Assembly (NCBI RefSeq): GCF_003086295.3
Contig: NC_092038.1
Coordinates: 97,247,837 to 97,311,836, forward strand
Source of the DNA: Arachis hypogaea
Taxonomy: Eukaryota; Streptophyta; Magnoliopsida; Fabales; Fabaceae
Reading direction: 5' to 3'
Length of the DNA stretch: 64,000 bases
Shown here: positions 10,359 to 20,847 of the stretch, one piece after another
Position numbering within the stretch: the first letter of the stretch is position 1
Layout: each line of letters opens with the position of its first letter
Notes under the pieces: model-generated
Databases searched by the model: none
What the model was told of the DNA's origin: nothing
What the model saw: only the letters and a program-made list of their open reading frames with translations
Position numbers and translations under genes: made by a program

Positions 10359-11496
10359 GTGCCCCTGCTTGAGCTCGGTCTTCTTTTTTGAGGTCGAGTC
10401 CTTAACTTCGGTCCTTCTCTAGTGAAGTCGAACTCAAGCATTTTGTCGATTCCTTTGTAGAAGCTTTTTGAATGTGAAACATTTTTCTCTAAAAGTGCGC
10501 GCTTTTATATCAGCGCTTTGGGAACGTGCGAGGGTTTCATACCTTCATTAATTGGTATTAATTGCCCCGTTTTTCCTTGTGGCCTTTTATTTTGAATTTG
10601 CGATCAAAAAACAGTTTCCCTTCTTAGCTCTTCTTCGTAACTTCTCCCTTCGTTCTCTCGCTTTCTGTCTTTCGCCCACATTTTACTTTTCTTGCGTTGC
10701 GGCGTCGTTCAGTGATCGGTGATTCCGTCTCTCCATCTCCAACTTTCTGAAGCTTCCTGCTTTTTTCCCAGGTTGGTTCCATTTTCTTTTCGTTTTGCTT
10801 TGTCTTTAATTCTCTGGTAAATTGTTGATATTTGCTTGAATGTCGAAAAAGTTTGAATCTTTCTTATGATCTTGTGTTTTCTTGTCGCTGTAATGTGTTT
10901 TTTCTTCTTCGCGTATTCCTGGTGTTTCTTCTTTGCGGTTTCCCAGGGTTTTGCATGTTCTATTGTTACTTCTGGCTGTTATTTTTGGAAAAACTGTCTC
11001 TTGCTCCTTAATTTCAAAAGATCCTTGTTGTTGTACCTTTATGGGAGATAATGATACTTATAGTTTGCTTTTTGCTTGGAGTGCATTTTCTTGACTTCCT
11101 CTTGATACTTTTTAGGGTTTTTGCTTGAGTCTGCAAAAGGTGGTGTTTTTGACGATTTTCTGCTTGCTGTTGTTGACAATGCTCTTTACTGGTAGACTGT
11201 AGAAAGATAGTGGCTTTGATGATTTTTGTGTTTCTACTTTCCTTTTTCGAAATGCTTTGTTTCTTTGAAGTCTTCTTTTCTTGTTTGAGAGATGCTGGGA
11301 TGTGAGCTGTAGATTTTTCCTGAAAACCTTGCTTTGTTACTGCCTCCAAAGGATGCCCCAGGACTTTGGTTTGAGTCTTGGGGTTTTCCTTTTCTGTTTG
11401 TTTGCCTGTGTCGTATTAATCTAGTTGTTTTGTCCTTCGTCTGAGATGTTTTTAGTAATCCCATCTTCTTTTCTTATTGTAGGATTAGTTGGCCTC
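10359..11496 (+). other. Upstream region and probable 5'-UTR intron of the antisense gene (element C)
   Basis: This lies between the 3' LTR and the antisense ATG at 11497. A C/T-rich leader covers about 10600-10770. It is followed by a donor-like CCCAG/GTTGG near 10770 and an acceptor-like TTATTGTAG ending near 11482, which suggests a 5'-UTR intron of about 0.7 kb. The small open frames inside are not conserved in element G. The stretch next to the LTR (AAGCAGGGGCAC on the minus strand) is the likely PPT of element C. Confidence 0.5.
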
Positions 11497-13410
11497 ATGT
11501 CTTCTCGTAATAACATTGTAGAGATGTCTTCCAGAGTTCCCGAGGGGATCTCCGATTGGCTGGACTCCCTTGTCTTGATGTGTGTCTCTGTTATGGATGC
11601 TGAATTTTGCGTAAAGCTGAGGAAGCATCATAGGATCTGTGGTAATAATGCCCGGGAGAGGGATTATGAGCTTGTCGCTCCTGATTCTGATGAAAGGGTT
11701 TGTTTTCCTACCTTCATCGAGGGAGAGCGTCCCTTCTTCTATGCCTATGAATATTTCTTCAGTTAGTTGGACATTACTTTTCCTTTTTCTGCTTTCGAGA
11801 CCGACCTGTTGTGGTCGTGTAACATTGCCCCATCCCAGCTTCACCCGAATTCCTGGGGTTTCGTCAAGATCTTTCAGCTACTTTGCCAAGAGTTAGGCGT
11901 AACACCTTCTCAGACTCTTTTCCTTTATCTGTTTGTTTCTGCCAAGCCTAGTGGTTCTTCCAAAAAGAAAGCTTCCTGGGTTTCTTTCAGGTTTGCCCAG
12001 GGCCATAAAGTTTTCGCCATGTATGACGAGTCCTTTAAGGATTTTAAGAATTACTTCTTTAGAGTTCGTGCTGTCGAGGGGGCCCGCCCCTTTTTTCTTG
12101 ATGAAAATGATGAGCCTTCTTTCCCTCTAGAGTGGCAGAAGGATGTGAGAGTGTCTCGGTATACATGGAAGATGCTTGATGAGGTTGAGCGTGCTTTTGT
12201 TGTTGTTCTTGAGGATTTATGGAGGGAACCACCCCATCTTGATACAAAAAGGTTTTTGAATGACCCGTCCTTGGTTCGGACTATTTTGGGTACTTGTCTG
12301 ACTTGTTTCTATACTTGTTTTCTTAGTTTTGCTTCCTCTTCTTGTGATTGTAACCCTTTACTATGGCTGATTCTGTATTTGCAGAGATGTCAAAAAACAA
12401 TGACTCCATGAAGGCCTTCAAAAAGGCAAAGAAGGCAGTTGCTGCTCAAAAACATCTCGACCAAGGTGGCCGGAGAGGGATCTTCTCAGGTTCCAGTGAA
12501 ACCTCCTGTGCCGAGTTCTCCCGGGCCGAGGAAAGCAATTCCTATTCCTCAGGTTTGTCTGGTCGATCCTCCACAGACTTCTGCTGCTGCTTCTGGTGCT
12601 CCTCCTAGTAAGAAGCAAAAAACAATTGAGCCTTTCAACCTTGATGCTCCTGACTTTGATGCGGTTGAGTTTGTAGATCAACAAATCAGTCCTTATGGTG
12701 TCCTCCCTATGGATGACGTGTCACTTCTTCATTATTTTGATTATATAACTCGAAGTAGTATCAAGATGGCACACATGGGAGCGGCCCTGTATCGAACTGC
12801 TCAAAGTCTTCCTCTCCATGCCACCAAAGCTTTTATGGAGGAGGCCAAACGGGAGTTTGATCGGATAAAAGGCTTGAAGGAGGAGCTTGAAGTGAAGGTG
12901 GCCAAGTTAGAAAAAGATTTGGAGAATGAGAAGGCGAGTTCCCTCTCGTTGGCTGCCTCTGTGAGGCTGGCTGAAGACACGGCACTGAGGCATAAAGATA
13001 GCTTTGTAACATCTTATCGGGAGGGAATGCGTCTGAAGGAGGAGTTGAAGAATGTCCGAGCTGATTACTCCGAGCTCCAGGGTCATCTTGTTGGCAGTGT
13101 AACTGTTGCCTATGAGAACCTGAAGGAGCAGGTTCGGGTTATTGCTCCTGAGGCCGATCTTACGCTCTTCAGCCTGGACAATGTTGTGAGGGATGGTAAG
13201 ATTGTCCCTGATGACCAAGATGATGATGATGTTGAACCTCCCCCAGTGCCTTCTATCAAGGTGTCGACCTCCTCGGTTCCTCTAGTTATGTCTGATCCGG
13301 ATTGTCAGATTCTGAACCGGGATGATGGAACTGTAGATGCTGTGCCTATTCAGACTCGCCCTCCTTCTCCCCGTACTGATGCTGCCGGGAAGGCTCTTGA
13401 TCTTTGCTGA
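11497..13410 (+). pseudogene. Antisense accessory gene of element C (gypsy-type transposon domain plus coiled coil)
   Basis: The start MSSRNNIVEMSSRVPEG is shared with elements B and G. Exon 1 (11497-12289) has APSQLHPNSWGFVKIFQLL and ARPFFLDENDEPSFPLEWQ. A 95-bp intron, 12290-12384, has GT and CAG ends. Splicing at these sites keeps frame into EMSKNNDSMKAF, and element G has the equivalent 94-bp intron. Exon 2 contains FVDQQISPYGVLPMDD, a coiled coil (about 12840-13130) and an acidic tail (DDQDDDD). Damage: a TAG at 11764-11766 where the homologue in B has CAA or CAG, and a one-base frameshift near 12450. The role is unknown. It is opposite to the genomic RNA, so it must be transcribed from the other strand if used. 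Confidence 0.8.
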
Positions 13411-14855
13411 TCTTCTTTTTAAGTATTTGTGTAAATATCCCGGTTTGTGGGCTTTTGAACTGTTTTATTGTTTTGTTTAACTGCTAATGCTTTTTAGTTG
13501 CCTGCCTGGCAACTTTTACTTTGAAAAACAAAAGTAGCTTTCTGAGGTAGATTTTGGTGGCCTCTTGAAGCTTTATTATACTATGATTTTATTGCGCTTT
13601 AACATGGTATCTCTTCTGGTTTCTGAGAGTGTTGGAATCTTGCTGCTTGACCTCTTTGGATTGCTTTTGTACTTATTGTTTGTAACTTGGATCCTTTGAG
13701 GCCGTGACTGTATGGGTCCGACTTGTTTCTCGGTTTGCTCGCTTTTGCTTGTATTTTTAGCGCCCCATAACCGATTTCTTTGTGTTGATCCCCTTCTAAG
13801 TTATTTTTGTAATCCTCTTTCTTGGTCTTTTGTTAGGTCTCTTTCAGGGATTACTTTTATAACTTGTATTGTAGGAGACCGACTTGGTTAGGTCGATCTC
13901 TTCTAAGTTATTTTTGTAATCCTCTTTCTTGGACCTTTGTTAGGTCTCTTTCAGGGATTACTTTTATAACTTGTCTTGTAGGAGACCGACTTCGTTAGGT
14001 CGACCTCTTCTGAGTTATTTTTGTAATCCTCTTTCTTGGACCTTTGTTAGGTCTCTTTCAGGGATTACTTTTATAACTTGTCTTGTAGGAGACCGACTTC
14101 GTTAGGTCGATCTCTTTTAAGTTATTTTGTGGACCTTTGTTAGGTCTCTTTCAGGGATTACTTTTATAACTTGTCTTGTAGGAGACTGACTTCGTTAGGT
14201 CGATCTCTTCTAAGTTATTTTTGTAATCCTCTTTCTTGGACCTTTGTCAGGTCTCTTTCAGGGATTACTTTTATAACTTGTCTTGTAGGAGACCGACTTC
14301 GTTAGGTCGATCTCTTCTAAGTTATAGCAATTCCTCTTTAATAGGGTTGGCCAGACCTCTTTCCAGGGATTTGCTGATAACTTGGGTTGACTTGGTCCGA
14401 TTTTTTTGTGTCGGCCACTCGTTTTAAGTTATTATATAGCAATCCATAAGACCTCGTCAGGTTCTTTTTGGGATCACTTTCGATAACTTATTGCATTATT
14501 CTATGTTCATCTTTGCCGATTTGTAGATGGTGGTTTCTGTCCTGGTTTGATCGTCCTTTAGGTGAATCGCGTTTTCACCTTTGTCGGATGATCATTCTTA
14601 TCGAGATTGTACAGTGAATCTGTTCTTTACTTTCTGTCGATCTGTTGCTTTATAATCGGACGATGAATGCTTCAGTTTAATGCGTCTCGAGAATTTGTAG
14701 AATATCTGAAATGTATTTTATTCAAAGAAAGTGCAAATATATACATGCGAGAGTTTTTCGTACCCTTAAGTCGGATTAAATCTTAGTCTTGATGCCTCAT
14801 TAAAAAACCATTTCAGGAAAAAGAGTGCATCTTGTGATGAGATCTTTTACCTTTC
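13411..14855 (-). repeat. 3' untranslated region with 107-bp tandem repeats (element C)
   Basis: GTAATCCTCTTTCTTGG-type units begin at 13809, 13916, 14023, 14129 (13 bp deleted inside) and 14223, so the period is 107 bp. They are the reverse complement of the 104-bp family in element B, with which they share the GGGATTACTTTTATAACTT block. Flanks 13411-13790 and 14340-14855 contain no gene that I recognise. Confidence 0.88.
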
Positions 14856-16754
14856 CTAGCTATAGTACCTTCTTAGGTTACAGGCATGCCATGATCTGGG
14901 GAGTTCTCATCCCTCGAGTTCGGACAGTCTGTAGTAGCCCTTCCCAAGTACTTCTTTGACTCGGTAGAGTCCTTTCCAGTTGGCTGTCAGCTTTCCTTCT
15001 CCGGGTCGAGTTGTTCCAATATCATTTCGGATTAAGATGAGATTGTTCTCAGCGAAACCTCTTAGCACTACCTTTTGATTATACCTGGAAGCCATTCGCC
15101 GCTTTAGTGCTTCTTCTCTGATCCGAGCTCTTTCTTGGATTTTCGGAAGTAGGTCGAGCTCTTCTCTTTGAAGTTGAAAGTTGGTTTGTTCATTGTAGTG
15201 GACTACTTGGGGAGACCCTTCCTCGAATTCTATTGGAATCATTGCCTCCACTCCGTATGCTAATCGAAATGGTGATTCGTTCATAGTAGAATGGGGGGTT
15301 GTTCGATACGCCCATAGGACTTGTGGAAGTTCTTCGGCCCAAGCTCCCTTTGCTTCTTGCAGTCTCCATTTCAACCCGGCCAAAATGACTTTGTTGGCCG
15401 CTTCGGCTTGTCGATTGGCTTGGGGATGTTTGACGAAGGTGAACTGGTGTTTTATATTCAAGTCGGCCACTAGTTTTCTGAAGCCTGCTTCTATGAATTA
15501 GGTGCCATTATCTGTGGTGATGGAGTATGGGACCCCGAACCTTGTAATGATGTTCCTATATAGGAATTTCCGGCTTCTTTGAGCAGTGGCGTTGGCTAGG
15601 GGTTCTGCCTCGATCCATTTTGTGAAATAGTCTACCCCTACTCTGAGGAATTTGACTTGTCCCGATCTTCGGGGAAAGGGTCCGAGAAGATCGAGTACCC
15701 ACTTTGCAAATGGCCAGGGTGAGGTCACGCTGATGAGCTTTTCCGGCGGGGCGATGTGAAAGTTAGCATGCTTCGACATAGTGGACATGTCTTTACAAAT
15801 TCTGTAGCTTCCTTTCGTAGAGTTGGCCAATAGAATCCCGCCTGGAGTACCTTTTTGGTGAGAGCTTGCGCTCTGAGATGATTGCCACAAATGCCGTTGT
15901 GTACTTCCTCCAAGATTCCTTTTGTATTGGAGGTCGGTACACATTTTAACAATGGTATTGAGATCCCTCTTTTGTATAGGGTGTTGTTTATGATAGTATA
16001 GTACTGTGCCTCCCTTTTTAACCTCTTTGCCTCCTTTTCATCTGTGGGGAGCGCTTCTGTTTTTAGGTAGTTAATTACGGGAGTCATCCATCCTTGATCC
16101 CGACCTGTTATGGCTAGGACTTTTTCTTCTTCCGATATTGAGGGGTTCTGCAGTATTTCCTGGATAAGGCTTCTATTGTTGCCCCCTGGTTTGCTACTGG
16201 CTAGTTTTGAGAGTGCGTCAGCTCGTGCGTTTTGCTCGCGGGGTATGTGGTAGATCCTATATTCCCCGAGTTGTCCGAGCTGTTCCTTAGTTTTATCCAA
16301 ATATTTTTTCATGGTAGGGTCTTTGGCTTGGGTGCTCCCTGTTATTTATGAGGTAACGACTTGTGAATCGCTGTAGATGTTTAGTTTCTGAGCTCCAACC
16401 TCCCTATCCAGCTTCAAACCAGCTAATAACGCTTCGTATTCCGCCTGGTTGTTTGAGGCTGGGAATCTGAATTTGAGGGAAAGCTCAAGTTGGGTTCCTT
16501 GGTTGCTTTCGATTATCACACCTGCACCGCTTCCAGTTTTATTCGAGGAACTGTCCACGTATATATTCCACTCCATAGGGATCTCCGGGGTGTTTGTGAA
16601 TTCTGCAATGAAGTCGGCTAGGTATTGTGACTTAATGGCTGTCCACGCCTCGTATTGGAGGTCGAACTCGGACAATTCGATTGCCCATTGTAGGATTTTT
16701 CCTGCTAGATCTGTTTTCTGTAATATTCCCTTTATGGGCAGGTTGGTCCGAACC
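14856..16754 (-). pseudogene. pol: pol remnant: archaeal RNase H and integrase (element C)
   Basis: Integrase C-terminal and core regions lie at 14856-15944. The core reads LDLLGPF, TTDNGT and QAEAANK, and N.QAE has lost its usual G (NRQAE). The HHCC region and second RNase H lie at 15725-16675 (YVDSSSNKTG, NNQAEYEALLAGL, SDSQVV, NARADALSKLAS). Breaks: TAA at 15498-15500 and 16346-16348, both explained by C-to-T; a one-base frameshift in the zinc region near 15775; and TGA at 14907-14909 near the C terminus. Upstream, the RT-linked RNase H is missing because of a deletion at 16754-16781. Confidence 0.9.
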
Positions 16755-16781
16755 TTAATGGTATGAGCTTAATGGTATGAG
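16754..16781. repeat. 14-bp tandem duplication at a deletion junction
   Basis: CTTAATGGTATGAG occurs twice in direct succession. In elements G and F about 50 codons of RT-linked RNase H separate the sequences that meet here. The duplication sits exactly at the join, as filler DNA would. Confidence 0.8.
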
Positions 16782-17941
16782 GCTATTGCCCGACTTCCTA
16801 CTGCGAGGTATAATATGAGTGGTTCTCCTTCTCATGGTCGAGATAGGATAGGTGGACGTCCCAAGAATTCTTTGAAGTCTCGGAAGGCTTGCTCGCATTC
16901 CGTTGTCCACTCGAAGTTTTTTCCCTTCTTTAAAGTAGCGTATAAAGGGAGGGATCTTATCGTTGACCCTGCTAGGAATCTGGACAAGGCCGCCAATCTC
17001 CCATTGAGTTGTTGTACTTCTTTGACGCAGGTTGGGCTCTTCATGTTGAGTATGGCCTGGCATTTATCTGAATTTGCCTCGATTCCTCTTTGTGTGAGCA
17101 TAAAGCCCAAGAACTTACCTGCTTCCACTGTGAAGGTGCATTTAGTCGGGTTAAGTCGCATGCCATGCTTCCGTATGGTGTCGAACACTTGAACCAAGTC
17201 GGTCAGTAATGTCTCTTCACTTTGTGTCTTTATCAACATGTCATCCACGTAGACCTCCATGATTTTTCCGGTGTGGTCTGAGAATACCTTATTCATTAGC
17301 CTTTGATAAGTAGCTCCCGCGTTCTTAAGGCTGAAAGGCATTACGATGTAGCAATAGTTTGTTTTGGGTGTTAGAAACGAGATTTTTTCTTGATCTGATG
17401 GATACATTGGGATTTGGTTGTACCCCGAGTATGTGTCCATAAACGAGAGATACTTATATCCCGATGAGGCGTCTACTAGAGCATCGATGCTTGGGAGTGG
17501 ATAATGATCTTTTGGGCAGGCTTTGTTGAGGTAGGTGTAGTCGATGCACAATCGCCACTTCCCATTTGACTTTTTCACCAAGACGACGTTTGCTAGCCAT
17601 TGTGGGTACTTAACTTCTCTTATGAATCCTGCCTCTAGCAGTGCTTGCACCTGTTCTGCCACAGCCTGAGACCGTTCTGGTCTGAGTTTTCTTCGTCTTT
17701 GTTGTACCTACCAGGATCTCGGATAGACTGCCAACTTGTGGCTTATCAGTTCGGGATCTATGCCTGGCATGTTGGCGGCTTTCCATGCGAAGAGATCAAC
17801 ATTATCTCGTAGGAACTGTATGAGTGATTCCTTTTCGTCTCCTTTCAGGATTGTGCCAATATTAGTTGTCTTATCCGAGGTGTCTCCGATATGAACTTTC
17901 TCTACTTCACCTTCGGGATGTGGACGGAGTTCTTCTCGCCT
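16782..17941 (-). pseudogene. pol: Reverse transcriptase remnant (element C)
   Basis: The main open part is 16832-17662. Motifs in order: GFIREVKYPQWLANVV, LCIDYTYLNKACPKD, YLSFMDTYSGYNQI, the VMPFSLKNAGATYQR block, catalytic EVYVDDM, and LGFMLTQRGIEAN. The fold and the YVDD box are intact. A stop lies upstream of 17662 in the linker to the protease. The closest copies in the window are 38328-39422 and 46629-47726. Confidence 0.92.
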
Positions 17942-19848
17942 CTAAACTCCACCAAGTTCGATTGTGTGGAACTCTTCTCCTTCGCCTCTGAGGTTTAGAC
18001 TTTTGTTATAACAGCGACGCACCATCCTTTGATCTGCTTTTATTGTAGCTATCCCTTCTGCAGTTGGAAATTTCATACATAGATGTGGATTTGAAACTAT
18101 TGCACCGAGTTGGTTTAACATTGTCCGACCTATTAAAGCATTGTAGGCTGAGCTTACGTTGACCACGATATAGTCTATCTTGAGTGTTCTGGATTGGTTC
18201 CCCTTTCCGAAGGTTGTGTGTAGCGATACGTATCCCAGTGATTGTACTGGGGTATCCCTAAGTCCGAACAGGCTGTTCGGGTATGCTCTTAGCTCTTTTT
18301 CTTCTAAGCCGAGCTTGTCGAAGGCAGTTTTGAATAAGATGTCGGCGGAGCTTCCTTGGTCAATTAATGTACGATGGAGGTTGGCGTTTGCCAGTATGAT
18401 AGTGATGACCATGGGATCGTCGTGTCCTGAGATGATTCCGGATGCGTCTTCTTTGGTAAACGTAACTGCTGGGATGTCTGGCACCTCCTTCTTTCCTTCG
18501 ACATGGTATAATTCTTTGAGGTGTCGCTTGCAGGATGATTTGGAGATTCTTCCTCCCGCAAATCCGCCGTGTATCACGTGGACGTGTCTTTCCGGTGTGC
18601 GAGGTGATCGCTCAGACCGTCTGACATCTTCATCCCTTCTTCTTTTTCTTGGCTCTTCATTCTGGTTGGCCAAAAACCGATCTAATTTTCCTTCTCTTAC
18701 TAATTTTTCTATCACATTTTTCAAGTCAAAGCATTCGTTGGTTGAATGTCCTCGGACTCGATGATACTCACAGTATTCGTTCCGATTTCCTCCTCCTCTT
18801 TTGCCTTTGAGTGGCCGAGCTAGGGGTATTTTTCCGTATGGCAGACTTCTTTGTAAACATCTACCAAGGATACCCTAAAAGGGGTGTAGTTATAATATTT
18901 TTATATTTTCTCCCCGGAGCGATCTTCCTTTTTCTCTGATTCTTTATCTTTGTCTCGGTAGGCGAAACCGAACCTCGAGGCATCCCCAAGTCATGAATTC
19001 TCCTCCACGTTGATGTACTTCTGCGCCCGTTCTTGTACTTCGTCCAGGGATGCAGGATATTTCTTAGATATAGATTGGCTAAAAGGTCCTTCTCGTAGGC
19101 CATTTATGAGGCCCATAATGGCAGCTTCTGTTGGTAGACTTTGTATGTCCATGCATGTTTTGTTGAATCTTTCCACATAGTTATGAAGACTTTCTAGATC
19201 TCCTTGCTTGATCCCTAGTATGCTGGGGGCGTGTTTACCCTTATCTTTTTGTATGGAAAATCTGGCCAGGAATTTTTTGGCCAGGTCGTCGAAGCTCGAG
19301 ATGGACATTAGAGGTAGGCTGTCGAACCATCTAATGGCTGTCTTGGTAAGAGTTGTTGGAAAGGCTTTGCAGTGAACTGCATCCGAGGCGTCAGTGAGGT
19401 ACATTCTACTTCTGAAATTACTGAGGTGATGGTTGGGGTCTGAAGTGTCATCGTACAGAGTCATATCGGGAAGTTTGAAGTCCTTTGGGATTTTGGTCTT
19501 CATGATTTCCCTGGTGAATGGATCTTGATCCTTGCGAGAGCTATCTTCTGGAGTGGATCGAGTAGCTTTGGTTTTGAGATCGGCTTCGAGTTTTAGAAGA
19601 TTCTCTTCTAATTCCCGGCGTCGCCATATCTCCCGATGTAGATCCTCTTCTTTTTCGCGTTGATGTTGGGCTTCTTTCTCGAGTTGCTTTAATCGATCTT
19701 GAAGTGCCTCTATGGCTCCTGCATTTGGAGAATCCTTTTCGCTGTTAAGTTGAGGAGTATCCTTTGGTGTAGTGTCCGCGTTTTTGTGCGGCATTCTATC
19801 CTCTAGATTTGATTCGTGGTCGTTGTCATGGTCGTCCGCCATGGTCAT
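17942..19848 (-). pseudogene. gag: gag and aspartic protease (element C)
   Basis: The start MTMADDHDNDH is at 19848, just inside the PBS. Residues 30-110 form a coiled coil (EALQDRLKQLEKE). A retrotransposon gag domain follows, with W-F-D-S-L and FDDLAKKFLARFS. A zinc knuckle of the type C-X2-H-X4-H-X4-C (CEYHRVRGHSTNEC) lies near 18740, and a protease with LIDQGSSADILF at about 18330. TGA at 18991-18993 fits CGA to TGA when compared with element F. A second stop lies at about 18890. The protease ends in TAG next to 17942. Confidence 0.88.
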
Positions 19849-19864
19849 GGGATGACTTCCAGGT

Positions 19865-19882
19865 TCCCCGGCAACGGCGCCA
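19865..19882 (-). promoter_or_regulatory. Primer-binding site, tRNA-Asp type (element C)
   Basis: On the minus strand it reads TGGCGCCGTTGCCGGGGA, one base inside the 5' LTR. This complements the 3' end of plant tRNA-Asp(GTC), including CCA, and is the classic PBS of Athila and Tat elements. Confidence 0.92.
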
Positions 19883-19883
19883 A

Positions 19884-20418
19884 TGTTCCGAGGGTTACCT
19901 GAAACTAGAGGTCGATCTCGGATGAGATCTTCTGTGCTGGTCGAAGCTGCAGAGTCTGATCTTGATGATGGTGATCGGAGTCACTGTGTCCGACTCGTTG
20001 GACTTGGTGATGATGCTGATCCTTCGTCCCCGGAGGGTGGGGGTACCTGCAAGGGACTCCGATGCTTAAGTTAGCAAGGGTATTAAGCAGGTATTGAGTA
20101 GAATCAGAGTATGAGTTATACCTGGGTGCTCTAGTGTATTTATAATGGTGAGATGTGACCTTCTTTGGATAAGATAAGTTAGTTATCTTATCTTATCTTA
20201 TCTTTTGTCGAGGTCAGCTTATCTTCCATGGAACCGCCCTTATCTCTATAGACTTGGGCTACCTTTGGATCGGGGTCGTATTCCTTGAGTTGGGCCCTTC
20301 TTTGGGCTTTCGTGTCGGCCGAGTTCTTTACGAAGAAGTCGGTCCGCTTGACCTAAAGAGGTCGGTCACTTTGGTACTGAACATCCCGGCTCAGACAACT
20401 CGACCCAGGGTATGAACA
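19884..20418 (-). repeat. 5' LTR of element C (535 bp)
   Basis: It pairs with 9829-10358. It has four TTATC units at 20183-20202 and TGTATTTATA at 20135-20144, which is TATAAATACA on the coding strand. The TSD AAGAG follows at 20419-20423. Confidence 0.95.
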
Positions 20419-20605
20419 AAGAGAAATGGGGCATTAAAAACTAATTAATGAGGGCATTAAAACCCTCGTGCATTCCCAAAAGCTAGGACGCTAATACAAA
20501 AGCGTGCGCTTTCAGAGGAAACGTTCCGCATTCAAAAAGGAACTCTACAAAAGATAAAATCAACAAAATGCCCGAGTTTGGCTTCACCCGATAAGGACAT
20601 ATTTT
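20419..20605 (+). mobile_element. Element B, right part after the element C insertion
   Basis: The sequence continues element B. It aligns with the reverse complement of about 10400-10570 of element C (CCCTCGTGCATTCCC, AAAGCGTGCGCTTT, the CAACAAAATGCCCGAG block). Similarity stops near 20605, about 60 bp before the expected 3' LTR, and unrelated FIDEL-like sequence follows. The junction is therefore a truncation or recombination point. Confidence 0.7.
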
Positions 20606-20847
20606 AAGAAAAGAAAGATATGCAAGACACCAAACTTAAAAATTTTTAATGTTTAGACAATATGATTTTGAAAATGCATATGAAGAACAACATAAAACAC
20701 AAAACACGAAAATCATGAGATCAGACAAAGGAAATCATAAAGAACAACTCGAAGATCACAGAAGAACACAATGCATGAATTTTTGAAAACTTAAGAAAGT
20801 TAAAAACATGCAATTGACACAAAACTTAGGAATTGACACCAAAAACT

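Larger units (their letters stand above)
9829..20418 (-). mobile_element. Element C: complete Tat-lineage LTR retrotransposon with TSD
   Basis: The LTRs at 9829-10358 and 19884-20418 both have TGTTCATACC ... CTCGGAACA termini on the minus strand. The PBS is at 19865-19882. The 5-bp TSD AAGAG occurs at 9824-9828 and 20419-20423. Internal order on the minus strand is gag, protease, RT, RNase H, integrase, tandem repeats, then an antisense gene on the plus strand. By hand count the two LTRs differ at about 20 positions plus three indels, roughly 4 percent. All frames are interrupted. Confidence 0.95.
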
